64,000 bases of DNA from Hyalangium ruber (GTDB lineage Bacteria; Myxococcota; Myxococcia; Myxococcales; Myxococcaceae). The stretch covers positions 1-64,000 of the forward strand of contig NZ_JAXIVS010000014.1 in the NCBI RefSeq assembly GCF_034259325.1, written 5' to 3'. The notes below the pieces were generated by a model. That model saw only the letters and a list, made by a program, of their open reading frames with translations. It was not told where the DNA came from and did no database searches. Positions 1 to 7,776 of the stretch are shown here, one piece after another (within the stretch, counting starts at the first letter, position 1; every line of letters begins with the position of its first letter). The translations under genes and the position numbers were made by a program.

Positions 1-1
1 T

Positions 2-58
2 GCGCTCGCTGCCATCGAGAACCCGGGCACCGTCACGCTGCCGAAGGCCCAGGGCTGA
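2..58 (+). CDS. 3' end of an unidentified gene (partial)
   Basis: Only the last 18 codons lie in the window, ending TLPKAQG and a TGA at 56-58. The upstream part is cut off by the window edge, so no family can be named. The reading frame is open and its codons look coding, but so short a piece cannot be proven. It runs in the same direction as the metallohydrolase gene that follows. Confidence 0.35.
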   Translation, partial: ALAAIENPGTVTLPKAQG

Positions 59-149
59 CCACCTCTCCCTCCGTGCGGCCAAGGACGGGGCAGCTCCGTG
101 TCGGGACGGGGCTCGGCGAGGACTTACGATCCGCAACGCCACCATCAAA

Positions 150-890
150 GTGGAATACGCTGGCACGACCTTCCTGATCGACCCCATGCTGGCAAAGAAG
201 GGCGCCTACCCTGGCTTCGAGGGCACCTACAACAGCCACCTGAGAAACCCGCTGGTGGAGCTGCCCATGCCGGTGAACGAAGTGATGAAGGCGGATGTGG
301 TGATCGTCACCCACACGCACTTAGATCATTGGGATGACGCGGCCAGGCAAAATCTGCCCAAGAACATGCCGATCTTCGCGCAGAACGAAGAAGATGCCGA
401 AAGCATCCGCAAGGACGGTTTTACGGACGTGCGTGTTCTGACCGAGAACACCGTCTTCAACGGCACGCGCCTGAGCAAGACCGGTGGCCAGCATGGCGAT
501 GACAAGATGATGACGGATCTCGGCAAGATCCTTGGCAAGGTCTCGGGCGTGGTATTCGAGCGCCCCGGCCATAAGACCGTGTATGTGGCCGGCGACACCG
601 TATGGAACCGCCATGTGGAGGAGTCGATCCAGAAGTACCAGCCGGATGTGATCGTCCTCAACACCGGGTATGCGCGCGTGCTGGGCTATGACGGTTCGAT
701 CATTATGGGCAAGGAAGACCTTTACCGCGCCTACCAGTCCGCGCCGAAGGCCATGGTGATTGGTACCCACATGGAATCGGTCAACCACGCCACTCAGTCA
801 CGTGCGGAGCTGCGGGACTACATTGCGGAAAAGGGCCTGAACCCGCAGCGCGTGCGGGTGCCGGCGGATGGCCAGGCGTACAGCTTCTGA
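150..890 (+). CDS. Metallo-beta-lactamase-fold hydrolase (UlaG-like), 5' end uncertain
   Basis: The protein is a soluble metal-dependent hydrolase of the UlaG-like branch of the metallo-beta-lactamase superfamily; its substrate is unknown. The metal motif HTHLDH is at residues 55-60, and later metal-site regions are visible as GDTVW and GTHMES. The only start in frame is GTG at 150, but recognisable family sequence continues upstream of it (LTIRNATIK, from about position 123), and no ATG/GTG/TTG or ribosome site precedes that stretch. The true N-terminus was therefore probably lost, or the gene is fused or truncated at its 5' end. Codon choice (many GAA and AAG-poor runs) is less GC-biased than in the neighbours, which suggests acquisition from another lineage. 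A good terminator follows. Confidence 0.82.
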   Translation: MEYAGTTFLIDPMLAKKGAYPGFEGTYNSHLRNPLVELPMPVNEVMKADVVIVTHTHLDHWDDAARQNLPKNMPIFAQNEEDAESIRKDGFTDVRVLTENTVFNGTRLSKTGGQHGDDKMMTDLGKILGKVSGVVFERPGHKTVYVAGDTVWNRHVEESIQKYQPDVIVLNTGYARVLGYDGSIIMGKEDLYRAYQSAPKAMVIGTHMESVNHATQSRAELRDYIAEKGLNPQRVRVPADGQAYSF

Positions 891-964
891 GCTTCCGCGG
901 GTGGCCTTGCACCCTAAGGCCCGTCTCGCCTGCCTGCCTGCTCGTCACGAGCCCCAGCACGGAA

Positions 965-1002
965 CCCCGTGGCGCCAGCAAGGTGCCACGGGGCTTTGTT
1001 TT
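965..1002 (+). terminator. Rho-independent terminator after the metallohydrolase
   Basis: A 12-bp stem (left arm 965-976, right arm 982-993, one G-U pair) with a 5-nt AGCAA loop is followed by CTTTGTTTT. This is the clearest intrinsic terminator in the window and it separates the metallohydrolase from the lipoprotein gene. Confidence 0.85.
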
Positions 1003-1124
1003 GGCCTAAGTCCACAGCGATTTCGGGCTCACCCCCCTTTGCAAAGCGCCCGTCGTCCCTACCTTCCTGCCCGCATGAAAGGGCTCCCCGCATGAGCGCG
1101 GCAGCCCCCTTCGAGGAGGAACAC

Positions 1125-1328
1125 GTGACGAAGAAGCTTCTGCTGGGTGCGGTGCTGGGTGCGCTGGTGGCCGGGACGGGCTGCCACCGCAGCACGCGAG
1201 AGAATGCCGAGGACAAGGCGGAGAAGGCCGGCGATAAGGTCGAGGACGCCGCCGACGACGCCAAGGATAAGGCCGAGGACACCGTGGAGAAGGCTGGCGA
1301 CAAGATCGAGGATGCCACCGACAAGTGA
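1125..1328 (+). CDS. Small highly charged lipoprotein
   Basis: A 67-residue protein starting at GTG, chosen because GAGGAGGA lies 4 nt upstream. Residues 1-20 form a lipoprotein signal with lipobox AGTGC. After the cysteine the protein consists almost only of K, E, D and A in two imperfect copies of an amphipathic unit (EKAGDKVEDA and EKAGDKIEDA), predicted to be one long charged helix. This resembles LEA-like or YtxH-like stress and spacer proteins, but no specific family is claimed. It is probably attached to the inner or outer membrane. The prolyl oligopeptidase frame begins just downstream. Confidence 0.75.
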   Translation: MTKKLLLGAVLGALVAGTGCHRSTRENAEDKAEKAGDKVEDAADDAKDKAEDTVEKAGDKIEDATDK

Positions 1329-1465
1329 CGCCTCGCCGGAGGCCACGCTCGTCCTGGAGGTTCGCCAGGACGAGCAGCTCGGCTAAAGGTGCCGAAGCCC
1401 CAGTCGGGAGCGCGGAACATCTTCCGCCGACCTCCTTCCGGATGCGCATACGCTTGGCCCGCTCG

Positions 1466-3559
1466 ATGATGAAGAACCTGAGCCAGGCCCTGGCATTTCC
1501 CACGGCACGACGCGATCCGGAGAGCGGCTACACGCTGCACGGCAGGTGGTTCGACGATCCTTACGCTTGGCTGGAACGGCTCGACACCGTGGAGTCCCAG
1601 GCGTGGATCGCGGCGCAGGAAGCAGTCACGCATGCGGTGCTGCGCGCGGTACACGGACGCGAGACGCTGAGGGCAGCGGTCGATCGCTCCGCGCGTTATG
1701 CACGGCTCTCGCCGCCGATTCCCGCCGGACCGCACGGCCGCGAGTTTCTCTGGCAGGCGGACGCCAGCGACGACAAGCTCAAGCTCATGCTCCGGCGCGG
1801 CAAGGACGCGCCGCTCGAGACGGTGCTCGACCCCAACACGTGGGCGAGCAACGAGGCGTTGGTCTTCGCCGTCCCGTCACCCGATGGGAGGCGGGTCGCG
1901 TTCGGGAAGGCCATTGGCGGGACTCAGTCCGCGGTGATCCACGTGCTCGACGTCGACACGGGACGGGTGCTCCCCGACAGGCCTCGCGGTACGAGCCACA
2001 CGTCGCTGGCCTGGCGACCCGACGCCTCAGGGTTCTTCTACGCGGCGTGTCCCGAGCCGGGCGAGGTGCCCGAGGAAGACGCGGAGCACTGGAACGCCAT
2101 CTACGAGCACCGGCTTGGCTCGGGAGTGCCGGCCCGCCGGCTCTTCGGCGACGACCATGAGAAAGAGCTCTGGTGCTCCGTCAAGATCAGCGAGTGCCGC
2201 CGCTTCGCCGTGCTCTACAAGTGGGACTACGTGCATGCCAACGTGGTCTACCTCCTGCGCCTGGCGGATGACGCGCTCGTGCCAGTGGCTCCCGTCATGC
2301 GGTCGCTCAACCAGGTGCAGGTGGTCGGTGACACGCTGCTCGTTCAAACCGACCTCGACGCACCGCGCGGTCGGCTCTGTGTCGCGTCGCTGGTGGCGCC
2401 GACAGAGTGGCGGACGCTCATCCCCGAAAGCGCGGACACGCTGCAGACGGTCACCGGTGTGGGCGGCCGGCTCTACGCGGTCTACTCGCATGCGGCAGCG
2501 CATCGCGTGCGCATCCACGCCGAAGATGGCACCTACCTCCGAGACCTTGCGTTGCCAGCCCTCGGCTCGGTGAATCGCAATGAGGGCGAGGGCATCGTCA
2601 GCGGCATCAGCGGCGCCTGGAGCGGCGGCGAGGTGTGGGTGAGCTTCATGTCGTACGTGCAGCCGCCATCGGTCTACCGGTATGACTACGCGACGGATCG
2701 CCTGTCGCCGTACCACGTGCCCGACGTCGGGCTCGACGCGTCTGAGTATGTGACGGACCAGGTCTGGTACGAGTCGCGCGACGGTACGCGGGTCTCGATG
2801 TTCCTCATCCACCGGAAGGGGCTGCCTCGCGACGGGCGCCAGGCGGTGCGGCTGAGCGGCTACGGTGGCTTCAACATCTCGGTGGAGCCGCGTTTCTCGG
2901 CGCTCAACGCCGCCTGGCTGAAGCTGGGCGGCGTGCTCGCCTTTGCCAACGTGCGAGGTGGCGGCGAGTACGGCCGTGCCTGGCACGAGTCGGCGTGCAA
3001 GACGCGGCGGCAGAACGCCTTCGATGACTACCTCGCGGCGGCGCGGTGGCTCGTCTCGGCGGGCTACACGAGTCCCTCCAGGCTTGCCTCGCGCGGCAAC
3101 AGCAATGGCGGCTTGCTCGTTGCCGTCACCGCCATGCAAGCGCCCGAGGCCTTCGGAGCCGTCTTCTGCCGTGCGCCCACGCTCGACATGCTGCGCTTTC
3201 CGACCTTCGGCGCCTTGAACTCGGCAACGGTTGAATACGGCTCGCCCGAAGACCCGGTCGAGGGCGCATATCTCTCCGGCTATTCGCCCTACCACAACGT
3301 CCGAGCCGATCGCCGGTATCCGGTGATCGCCTTCGTGTCAGCGTTGAACGATCGGATCGCGCCGCCACACGACCCGCTCAAGATGGTCGCCAGGCTCCAG
3401 GCCGAAGGCACGCAGGGCGGACCCTATTTCCTGCTGCCGCTCCGGGACTCGGGGCACGGAGGAGGCACCACGCTGACGGCGCTCATCGAACAAGACGTCG
3501 ACGAACTCAGCTTCTATTGCTGGGCGCTCGATGTCGCACCGTCAACGCGCAGGCTCTAG
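1466..3559 (+). CDS. Prolyl oligopeptidase family serine peptidase (S9A)
   Basis: The protein hydrolyses short peptides, typically after proline. An N-terminal beta-propeller (about residues 70-420) gates a C-terminal alpha/beta-hydrolase domain. The catalytic triad is visible: Ser546 in GNSNGG, Asp629 in ALNDR and His664 in SGHGG. Length is 697 residues from ATG 1466, normal for the family. Other in-frame starts are 1442 and 1469; none has a good ribosome site, so the start is uncertain by about 8 codons. There is no signal peptide, so it is probably cytoplasmic. It runs convergently towards the isocyanide synthase gene. Myxobacteria carry several such peptidases; a role in maturing the neighbouring product is not supported by sequence. 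Confidence 0.93.
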   Translation: MMKNLSQALAFPTARRDPESGYTLHGRWFDDPYAWLERLDTVESQAWIAAQEAVTHAVLRAVHGRETLRAAVDRSARYARLSPPIPAGPHGREFLWQADASDDKLKLMLRRGKDAPLETVLDPNTWASNEALVFAVPSPDGRRVAFGKAIGGTQSAVIHVLDVDTGRVLPDRPRGTSHTSLAWRPDASGFFYAACPEPGEVPEEDAEHWNAIYEHRLGSGVPARRLFGDDHEKELWCSVKISECRRFAVLYKWDYVHANVVYLLRLADDALVPVAPVMRSLNQVQVVGDTLLVQTDLDAPRGRLCVASLVAPTEWRTLIPESADTLQTVTGVGGRLYAVYSHAAAHRVRIHAEDGTYLRDLALPALGSVNRNEGEGIVSGISGAWSGGEVWVSFMSYVQPPSVYRYDYATDRLSPYHVPDVGLDASEYVTDQVWYESRDGTRVSMFLIHRKGLPRDGRQAVRLSGYGGFNISVEPRFSALNAAWLKLGGVLAFANVRGGGEYGRAWHESACKTRRQNAFDDYLAAARWLVSAGYTSPSRLASRGNSNGGLLVAVTAMQAPEAFGAVFCRAPTLDMLRFPTFGALNSATVEYGSPEDPVEGAYLSGYSPYHNVRADRRYPVIAFVSALNDRIAPPHDPLKMVARLQAEGTQGGPYFLLPLRDSGHGGGTTLTALIEQDVDELSFYCWALDVAPSTRRL

Positions 3560-3667
3560 CGTCCTGTGTGCGGGTGGCGGTGGGTGCCCGTCCCCTTGGC
3601 AGGACCTTATGTACTGCGCGGAGATGTGGAGCGCCGCTGCGCCCACGGTCAATCGAGGCTGCTCAGC

Positions 3668-4600
3668 TCAGTCCTGCTGGAAGTGGCTGGGCTTGCCGTC
3701 GAAGTGTACCAGGCGCCCGAGTCCCTCGGCCTTCGCGCGCGGCATGAGGGTCCAGGTGCCGTCCGCGCGGCACAGGGCCGACGAGTGCCAGGGGGTGGTC
3801 CAGGCGTCGGGGGCGTCGAGGAGGCGGATGCCGAATTTGGCCGCGCCGATGGGCTGGGGGTGGATGGACAGTCTGACGGCGTTCGGGTGGTGCTCGGCGA
3901 TGAGGTTGCCCCAGGCGCGACTGCGCTGGATGACGCCGTAGGCGCGCTGCCGGCAGGAGCGTTGGAGCGCGGAGCGGCTGCCAGACCAGTCGTGGGTGTC
4001 CTCGACGAGGAAGCGGGTGATGCCCCGATAGAGGGCGAGGGTGTCGTCGTTGGAGTGGACCTCGGCGCGCACGTCGTCCAGGGCGGGGGCATAGCGGTTG
4101 TGGGCATGGGCGCGTTTCGCGGGGTGCGGGAGGTCGCCGAAGACGTCGCGCAGGTCGAAGACGCGCAGCCTCTCCAGGCCCAATCGATCGATCTGTGTGC
4201 GGAGTTCGTCGGTATAGGCGTCGATGTGGTCGTCGGGAACGCCGACGAGGTCACCGAAGATATGTCCGTCGGAGCAGATGATCATTCGGGCGCCGGGCCG
4301 GTGGATCCGCTGGATCTCGAGGCACAGGGTGTCCAGGAAGGTAAGGGAGAGGCGCTCTCCGTGGTCGGGCAGGTGGCCGAGGACCTTGTCCGGGTTGGGG
4401 GACTTGCAGGGGAAGCCGGGCAAGGTGAAGACGACGGGGGCGTCGTCGCTCACGAATGCGGCGATGCCGCGCAGCTGGTGGGGGAACGCCTGCGCGGGGG
4501 CGGGGGTCAGGTCGGTCGTGCGGTGGTGACGCAGGAGGAGGTTCAGGATCGACGCGCTGATGCTCGTGGGGAGGGTGTCGAGGGTGTTCGTCTGCAACAT
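3668..4600 (-). CDS. Isocyanide (isonitrile) synthase, PvcA/DIT1 family
   Basis: This enzyme family converts the amino group of an aromatic amino acid (Tyr or Trp) into an isonitrile, using ribulose-5-phosphate as carbon donor. The 310-residue protein shows the family signatures FPCKSPNPDKVLG (63-75), LPDHGERLSL (77-86) and DGHIFGDLVG (111-120). The ATG is preceded by AGGAG at 6-nt spacing. It lies 79 bp downstream of a P450 gene on the same strand, very likely one transcript. The usual partner PvcB (Fe/2-oxoglutarate oxygenase) is absent nearby; as in yeast DIT1/DIT2 and fungal xanthocillin loci, the partner here is a P450. The substrate, Tyr or Trp, cannot be told from this reading. Confidence 0.9.
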   Translation of the reverse strand: MLQTNTLDTLPTSISASILNLLLRHHRTTDLTPAPAQAFPHQLRGIAAFVSDDAPVVFTLPGFPCKSPNPDKVLGHLPDHGERLSLTFLDTLCLEIQRIHRPGARMIICSDGHIFGDLVGVPDDHIDAYTDELRTQIDRLGLERLRVFDLRDVFGDLPHPAKRAHAHNRYAPALDDVRAEVHSNDDTLALYRGITRFLVEDTHDWSGSRSALQRSCRQRAYGVIQRSRAWGNLIAEHHPNAVRLSIHPQPIGAAKFGIRLLDAPDAWTTPWHSSALCRADGTWTLMPRAKAEGLGRLVHFDGKPSHFQQD

Positions 4601-4679
4601 GGAGGTCTCCTGGCGCGTCGGCGGGATGCGGCCGAGCGCAGTGGGGTAGTGGGTGGGGTGGGTCGGCGGGGTGTCGGTG

Positions 4680-5942
4680 TCAGAGGCGTCGGCCGTAGCC
4701 GACGGGCAGGTGGTGGGTTCCTCGGCCGAGGACGGCCGGAATCCACTCGAGGTCCTCGTCCCTGATGGACAGGTGCAAGCCGGGCAGCCGAGCCAGCAGG
4801 GTGCCGAGGGCGATCTGGAGTTCGGTGCGGGCCAGGGCGGCGCCGGGGCAGAAGTGGATGCCGTAGCCGAAGGCGAGGTGGGGGTTGGGGCTGCGGTCGA
4901 AGTCGAGGGTGTCGGGCTCGGGGAAGCGGTGCGGGTCGCGGTTGGCGGCGCACAGGGAGACGATCACCGAGTCGCCGGCGGGGACGCGCGTGCCGTGCAG
5001 GTCGCTGTCCCGGTCGAAGAAGCGCCAGGTGGTCAGCTCGAAGGCGCTGTCGTAGCGCAGGAGTTCCTCGACGGCGCGGGGTAGCAGGTCCGGGTTGTCG
5101 CGGAGGCGGGCGAGCTGGTCGGGGTGGCGGAACAGGGCAATCAGGGCGGTGGTGATCTGATTGGTGACTGGCTCCTGCCCAGCGACGAGGAGCTGGAAGA
5201 TCATCGAGCTCAGCTCCTCCTGGGTCAGCTCATGGCGCTCGCAGGCCACGACGAGGCGGCTGAGCAGGTCGTCGGCTCCATGCTTGCGTTTGTGGGCCAC
5301 GACGTCGGCGATGTAGCTCTGCAGGCCGTGCAGGCGTGCCTCGTACAGCGGTCGCCCGGGGTCGGTGGGGCCGACCGGCTGGACGACCTTCCCCCAGTCG
5401 CGGTCGAAGCGGCCTGCCAGCTCGGGTGGGAGACCGATGAACTCGGCGAGGACCTGGAAGGGGAAGCGGGCGGCGAAGCCGGTGACCAGGTCGGCAGGGC
5501 CGTACTCGGGTAGCCCATCGACCAGCGCGTCGGCCAGTTCCTGGAAACGAGGGCGGAGCTGTTCGACGCGTCGGGGGGTGAAGGCGTCCGTCACGAACCG
5601 GCGCAGGCGGGTGTGCCGGGGCGGGTCCTGGTGGAGCAGATGCACCTGGAGCTGGGAGTGCTGCGGCTCCGGCATGATCGAGGCGCGAGCCCGCCAGCGC
5701 TCGTTGCCTCGGTCGTGGTTCTTTCCGAGGCGCTCGTCGTTCAGCGCGGAGCGCGCGGCCTCGTAGCCGGTGACGAGCCAGGCGTGAACGCCGCTGGGGA
5801 AGAGCACGCGATGGACCGGGCCGGCCTCACGCATCCGCTCATAAAGGAGGTAGGGGTTGGCCTTGTAGGGACAGCCTGTGAGAGGGACCGGGTCGGGCAA
5901 GGTGTCCGGCTCGGCGGGGGGCATGGGTTCATGGCGGGGCAT
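4680..5942 (-). CDS. Cytochrome P450 paired with the isocyanide synthase
   Basis: A class-I bacterial P450 of 420 residues, with no membrane anchor, needing a ferredoxin and a reductase. The haem loop is FGYGIHFCPG with Cys365 as thiolate ligand, and the K-helix ExxR is E293-R296. The I-helix reads AGQEPVT (254-260): the usual Thr of the AGxET oxygen-activation motif is Pro. That departure is seen in some P450s doing aryl coupling or other non-hydroxylating chemistry. The ATG has GAGGAGA upstream. It is first in the transcript with the isocyanide synthase, so it likely acts on the amino-acid isonitrile by decarboxylation or oxidative dimerisation (inference). Confidence 0.93.
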   Translation of the reverse strand: MPRHEPMPPAEPDTLPDPVPLTGCPYKANPYLLYERMREAGPVHRVLFPSGVHAWLVTGYEAARSALNDERLGKNHDRGNERWRARASIMPEPQHSQLQVHLLHQDPPRHTRLRRFVTDAFTPRRVEQLRPRFQELADALVDGLPEYGPADLVTGFAARFPFQVLAEFIGLPPELAGRFDRDWGKVVQPVGPTDPGRPLYEARLHGLQSYIADVVAHKRKHGADDLLSRLVVACERHELTQEELSSMIFQLLVAGQEPVTNQITTALIALFRHPDQLARLRDNPDLLPRAVEELLRYDSAFELTTWRFFDRDSDLHGTRVPAGDSVIVSLCAANRDPHRFPEPDTLDFDRSPNPHLAFGYGIHFCPGAALARTELQIALGTLLARLPGLHLSIRDEDLEWIPAVLGRGTHHLPVGYGRRL

Positions 5943-6231
5943 GGGTTCTCCTCAGAGGGCGAGCTCGGGCTGGGAGGGGTCCAGCCAAAGAGCGTCGACG
6001 AAACGTTCGAGGCGCAGGCGCTAGCCCCACTCCACGAGGGTTCGGCTCAGCTGCGGCTCACGTGGATAGAGAGGTGAAATAAATTTGTGCGGGCACTGCG
6101 TGACGGGCCCAGCCGGCCCGGGTACTCGGCATTCGTGCAAGGCACGCCCGGTGTACGCGCGGCATCACAAGCGCGAGGGAGGCCTTTCCTCGCGCGTGTC
6201 ACACGGGGCGCGGTCGTCGCTCTCTCCATGT
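5943..6231 (+). promoter_or_regulatory. Divergent intergenic region between the two P450 transcripts
   Basis: A 289-bp region must hold promoters for both the minus-strand P450/isocyanide synthase pair and the plus-strand P450/ferredoxin pair. The only AT-rich spot is GAAATAAATTTGT at about 6075-6087, a candidate promoter core. No clear dyad operator is seen. On the minus strand, 22 codons (5952-6020) ending LDPSQPELAL and a TGA just before the P450 ribosome site look like a gene remnant. Confidence 0.45.
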
Positions 6232-7461
6232 ATGAGCACGAGAGATTCCAGTCGTGGGGATGCTCAGGCGATCCCCGATTCACCGCCGCGCTATCCGTTC
6301 GGGCCCGTCCGGGCCTTGGACCTCCATCCGCGGTACGCGGAGCTGTGCCGGGAGGAGCCGATCAGTCGCGTGAAGATGCCGTTCGGTGGTGAAGCGTGGC
6401 TGCTGACGGGCTACGCCGAGATCAAACAATTCCTGGCCGACCCGAGGTTCAGCTCCCTGGAAGCCACGGAGCCGGATACCGCCCGAGTCACCCCATTGCC
6501 GTTGCGGCCCGGAAACCTGCTCACGATGGATCCACCGGACCACACGAGGATCCGCCGCGTCGTGGCGAAGGGCTTCACGATGCGGCGGGTGGACCTGCTG
6601 CGCGACCGGATCCGTGACGTGGTGGACGCGCAACTCGACCTGCTCGTCGCGCAGGGACCCCCGGCGGACCTGGTCGCCAGTCTGGCGGTCCCGCTGCCGG
6701 TCGTGATGATCTCCGAGCTGTTCGGCATCCCCTACTCGGATCGAGAGCGGTTCCGCCGGTACTCCGACGTCTTCGTCGCCACCACGGCCTACGACGCCGC
6801 CGAGATCGACCGGTCCCGGACGGCGCTGGAGGAGTACTTCCAGGAGTTGATGGAACAGCGCCGCTCATCCCCCACGGAGGACCTCGTCAGCGCCTTGCTG
6901 GAGGCGATGGACACCGAGCGGCTGACACCGCTCGAGGCCGCTCGAACTGGTATCGGGATTCTCATGGCCGGCCACGAGACGTCGCTCAGCATGATCTCGA
7001 ACAGCTGCTTCCTGTTGCTCTCCCAGCGCGAGCACTACGCCCGGCTGGTGGCCGAGCCCTCGCTGCTGCCGACGGCGGTCGAGGAGCTGCTGCGGTACAT
7101 CCCGCTGCGCTCGACCGGGAGCTTCCCGCGGCGAGCGAAGGAGGACGTCGAGCTGGCCGGCGTACGGATCCGCAAGGGGGATACGGTCATCTTCCAGCGC
7201 GCGTCCGGGGATCGTGACGAGCGGGTCTTCACGTGCCCCGAGAAGATCGACCTCGCCCGTAGACCCAACCCGCACCTCGGTTTCGGCCACGGGGCGCATC
7301 ACTGCCTCGGAGCATCTCTGGCCAGGGTCGAGTTGAGCCTCGCGATTGAAGGCCTGATCAATAGGTTCCCGGACCTGCGGCTCGCGGTCCCTAGCGACGA
7401 GGTGCCGTGGAAGCCCGGGCTGATCGCCCGCTGCCCCGCACGCATCGAGGTGACGTGGTGA
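6232..7461 (+). CDS. Cytochrome P450 coupled to its own ferredoxin
   Basis: A 409-residue soluble bacterial P450. The I-helix has canonical AGHET (246-250), the K-helix ExxR is E285-R288, and the haem loop is FGHGAHHCLG with Cys358. The start ATG 6232 (MSTRDSS) was chosen because it gives the family's normal length; a longer frame opens at 6085, but its extra 49 residues look non-coding. No strong ribosome site is present. Its stop overlaps the GTG of the ferredoxin gene, so the two are translationally coupled. Being divergent from the isocyanide synthase/P450 pair, it is probably the second tailoring oxidase of the same product. Confidence 0.92.
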   Translation: MSTRDSSRGDAQAIPDSPPRYPFGPVRALDLHPRYAELCREEPISRVKMPFGGEAWLLTGYAEIKQFLADPRFSSLEATEPDTARVTPLPLRPGNLLTMDPPDHTRIRRVVAKGFTMRRVDLLRDRIRDVVDAQLDLLVAQGPPADLVASLAVPLPVVMISELFGIPYSDRERFRRYSDVFVATTAYDAAEIDRSRTALEEYFQELMEQRRSSPTEDLVSALLEAMDTERLTPLEAARTGIGILMAGHETSLSMISNSCFLLLSQREHYARLVAEPSLLPTAVEELLRYIPLRSTGSFPRRAKEDVELAGVRIRKGDTVIFQRASGDRDERVFTCPEKIDLARRPNPHLGFGHGAHHCLGASLARVELSLAIEGLINRFPDLRLAVPSDEVPWKPGLIARCPARIEVTW

Positions 7462-7700
7462 GCGCCGGAACTTCCCTGCCCCGCCGCTGGCGGGTGCGAG
7501 TCACGGAGAGCTGTGCCGGTTGCGGGCTGTGCGTCATCGCGGCAGACCGCTACTTCCACCTCGTGGACGACTACTCACAAGCCCAGCACACCGAGGTCGA
7601 TCCGGACGAGGCCGTGATCGCGGCGGCCGAGCTGTGCCCGATGAACGCCATCGAAGTGGTCGACGCCGAAACCGGCGCCGAGGTGGTGCCCACGCACTGA
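7458..7700 (+). CDS. Ferredoxin for the adjacent P450
   Basis: An 80-residue single-cluster ferredoxin that passes electrons to the P450. The start is GTG 7458, overlapping the P450 stop by 4 nt (GTGA). The cluster motif reads CAGCGLC, then a distant CP (ELCPMNAI). P450-linked actinobacterial ferredoxins usually have a non-Cys residue at the second position of this motif and bind [3Fe-4S]. Here all positions are Cys, so a [4Fe-4S] cluster is possible. No ferredoxin reductase is encoded nearby, so a reductase from elsewhere in the genome must serve. Confidence 0.9.
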   Translation: MSAGTSLPRRWRVRVTESCAGCGLCVIAADRYFHLVDDYSQAQHTEVDPDEAVIAAAELCPMNAIEVVDAETGAEVVPTH

Positions 7701-7741
7701 ACTGGCCTCAGGCCCCGTTGGGCGGTTTGTCATCCGCGTGC

Positions 7742-7770
7742 TTGACAAGAAATAAGCATCTACTTATGTG
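7742..7770 (+). promoter_or_regulatory. Promoter with overlapping operator of the ArsR gene
   Basis: TTGACA (7742-7747) is a perfect -35 hexamer, and TATGTG (7765-7770) lies 17 bp on as a weak -10. Between and across them is an AT-rich dyad, ATAAG (7752-7756) - 6 nt - CTTAT (7763-7767). Such a dyad over the promoter is where ArsR-family repressors bind, so the gene that follows probably represses itself and the UvrA-like gene. Confidence 0.62.
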
Positions 7771-7776
7771 TCATGC

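Noticed and set aside
969-1328. Longer reading of the small lipoprotein from 969
   Set aside because: Residues before GTG 1125 run through the terminator, and the good ribosome site and signal peptide place the start at 1125.
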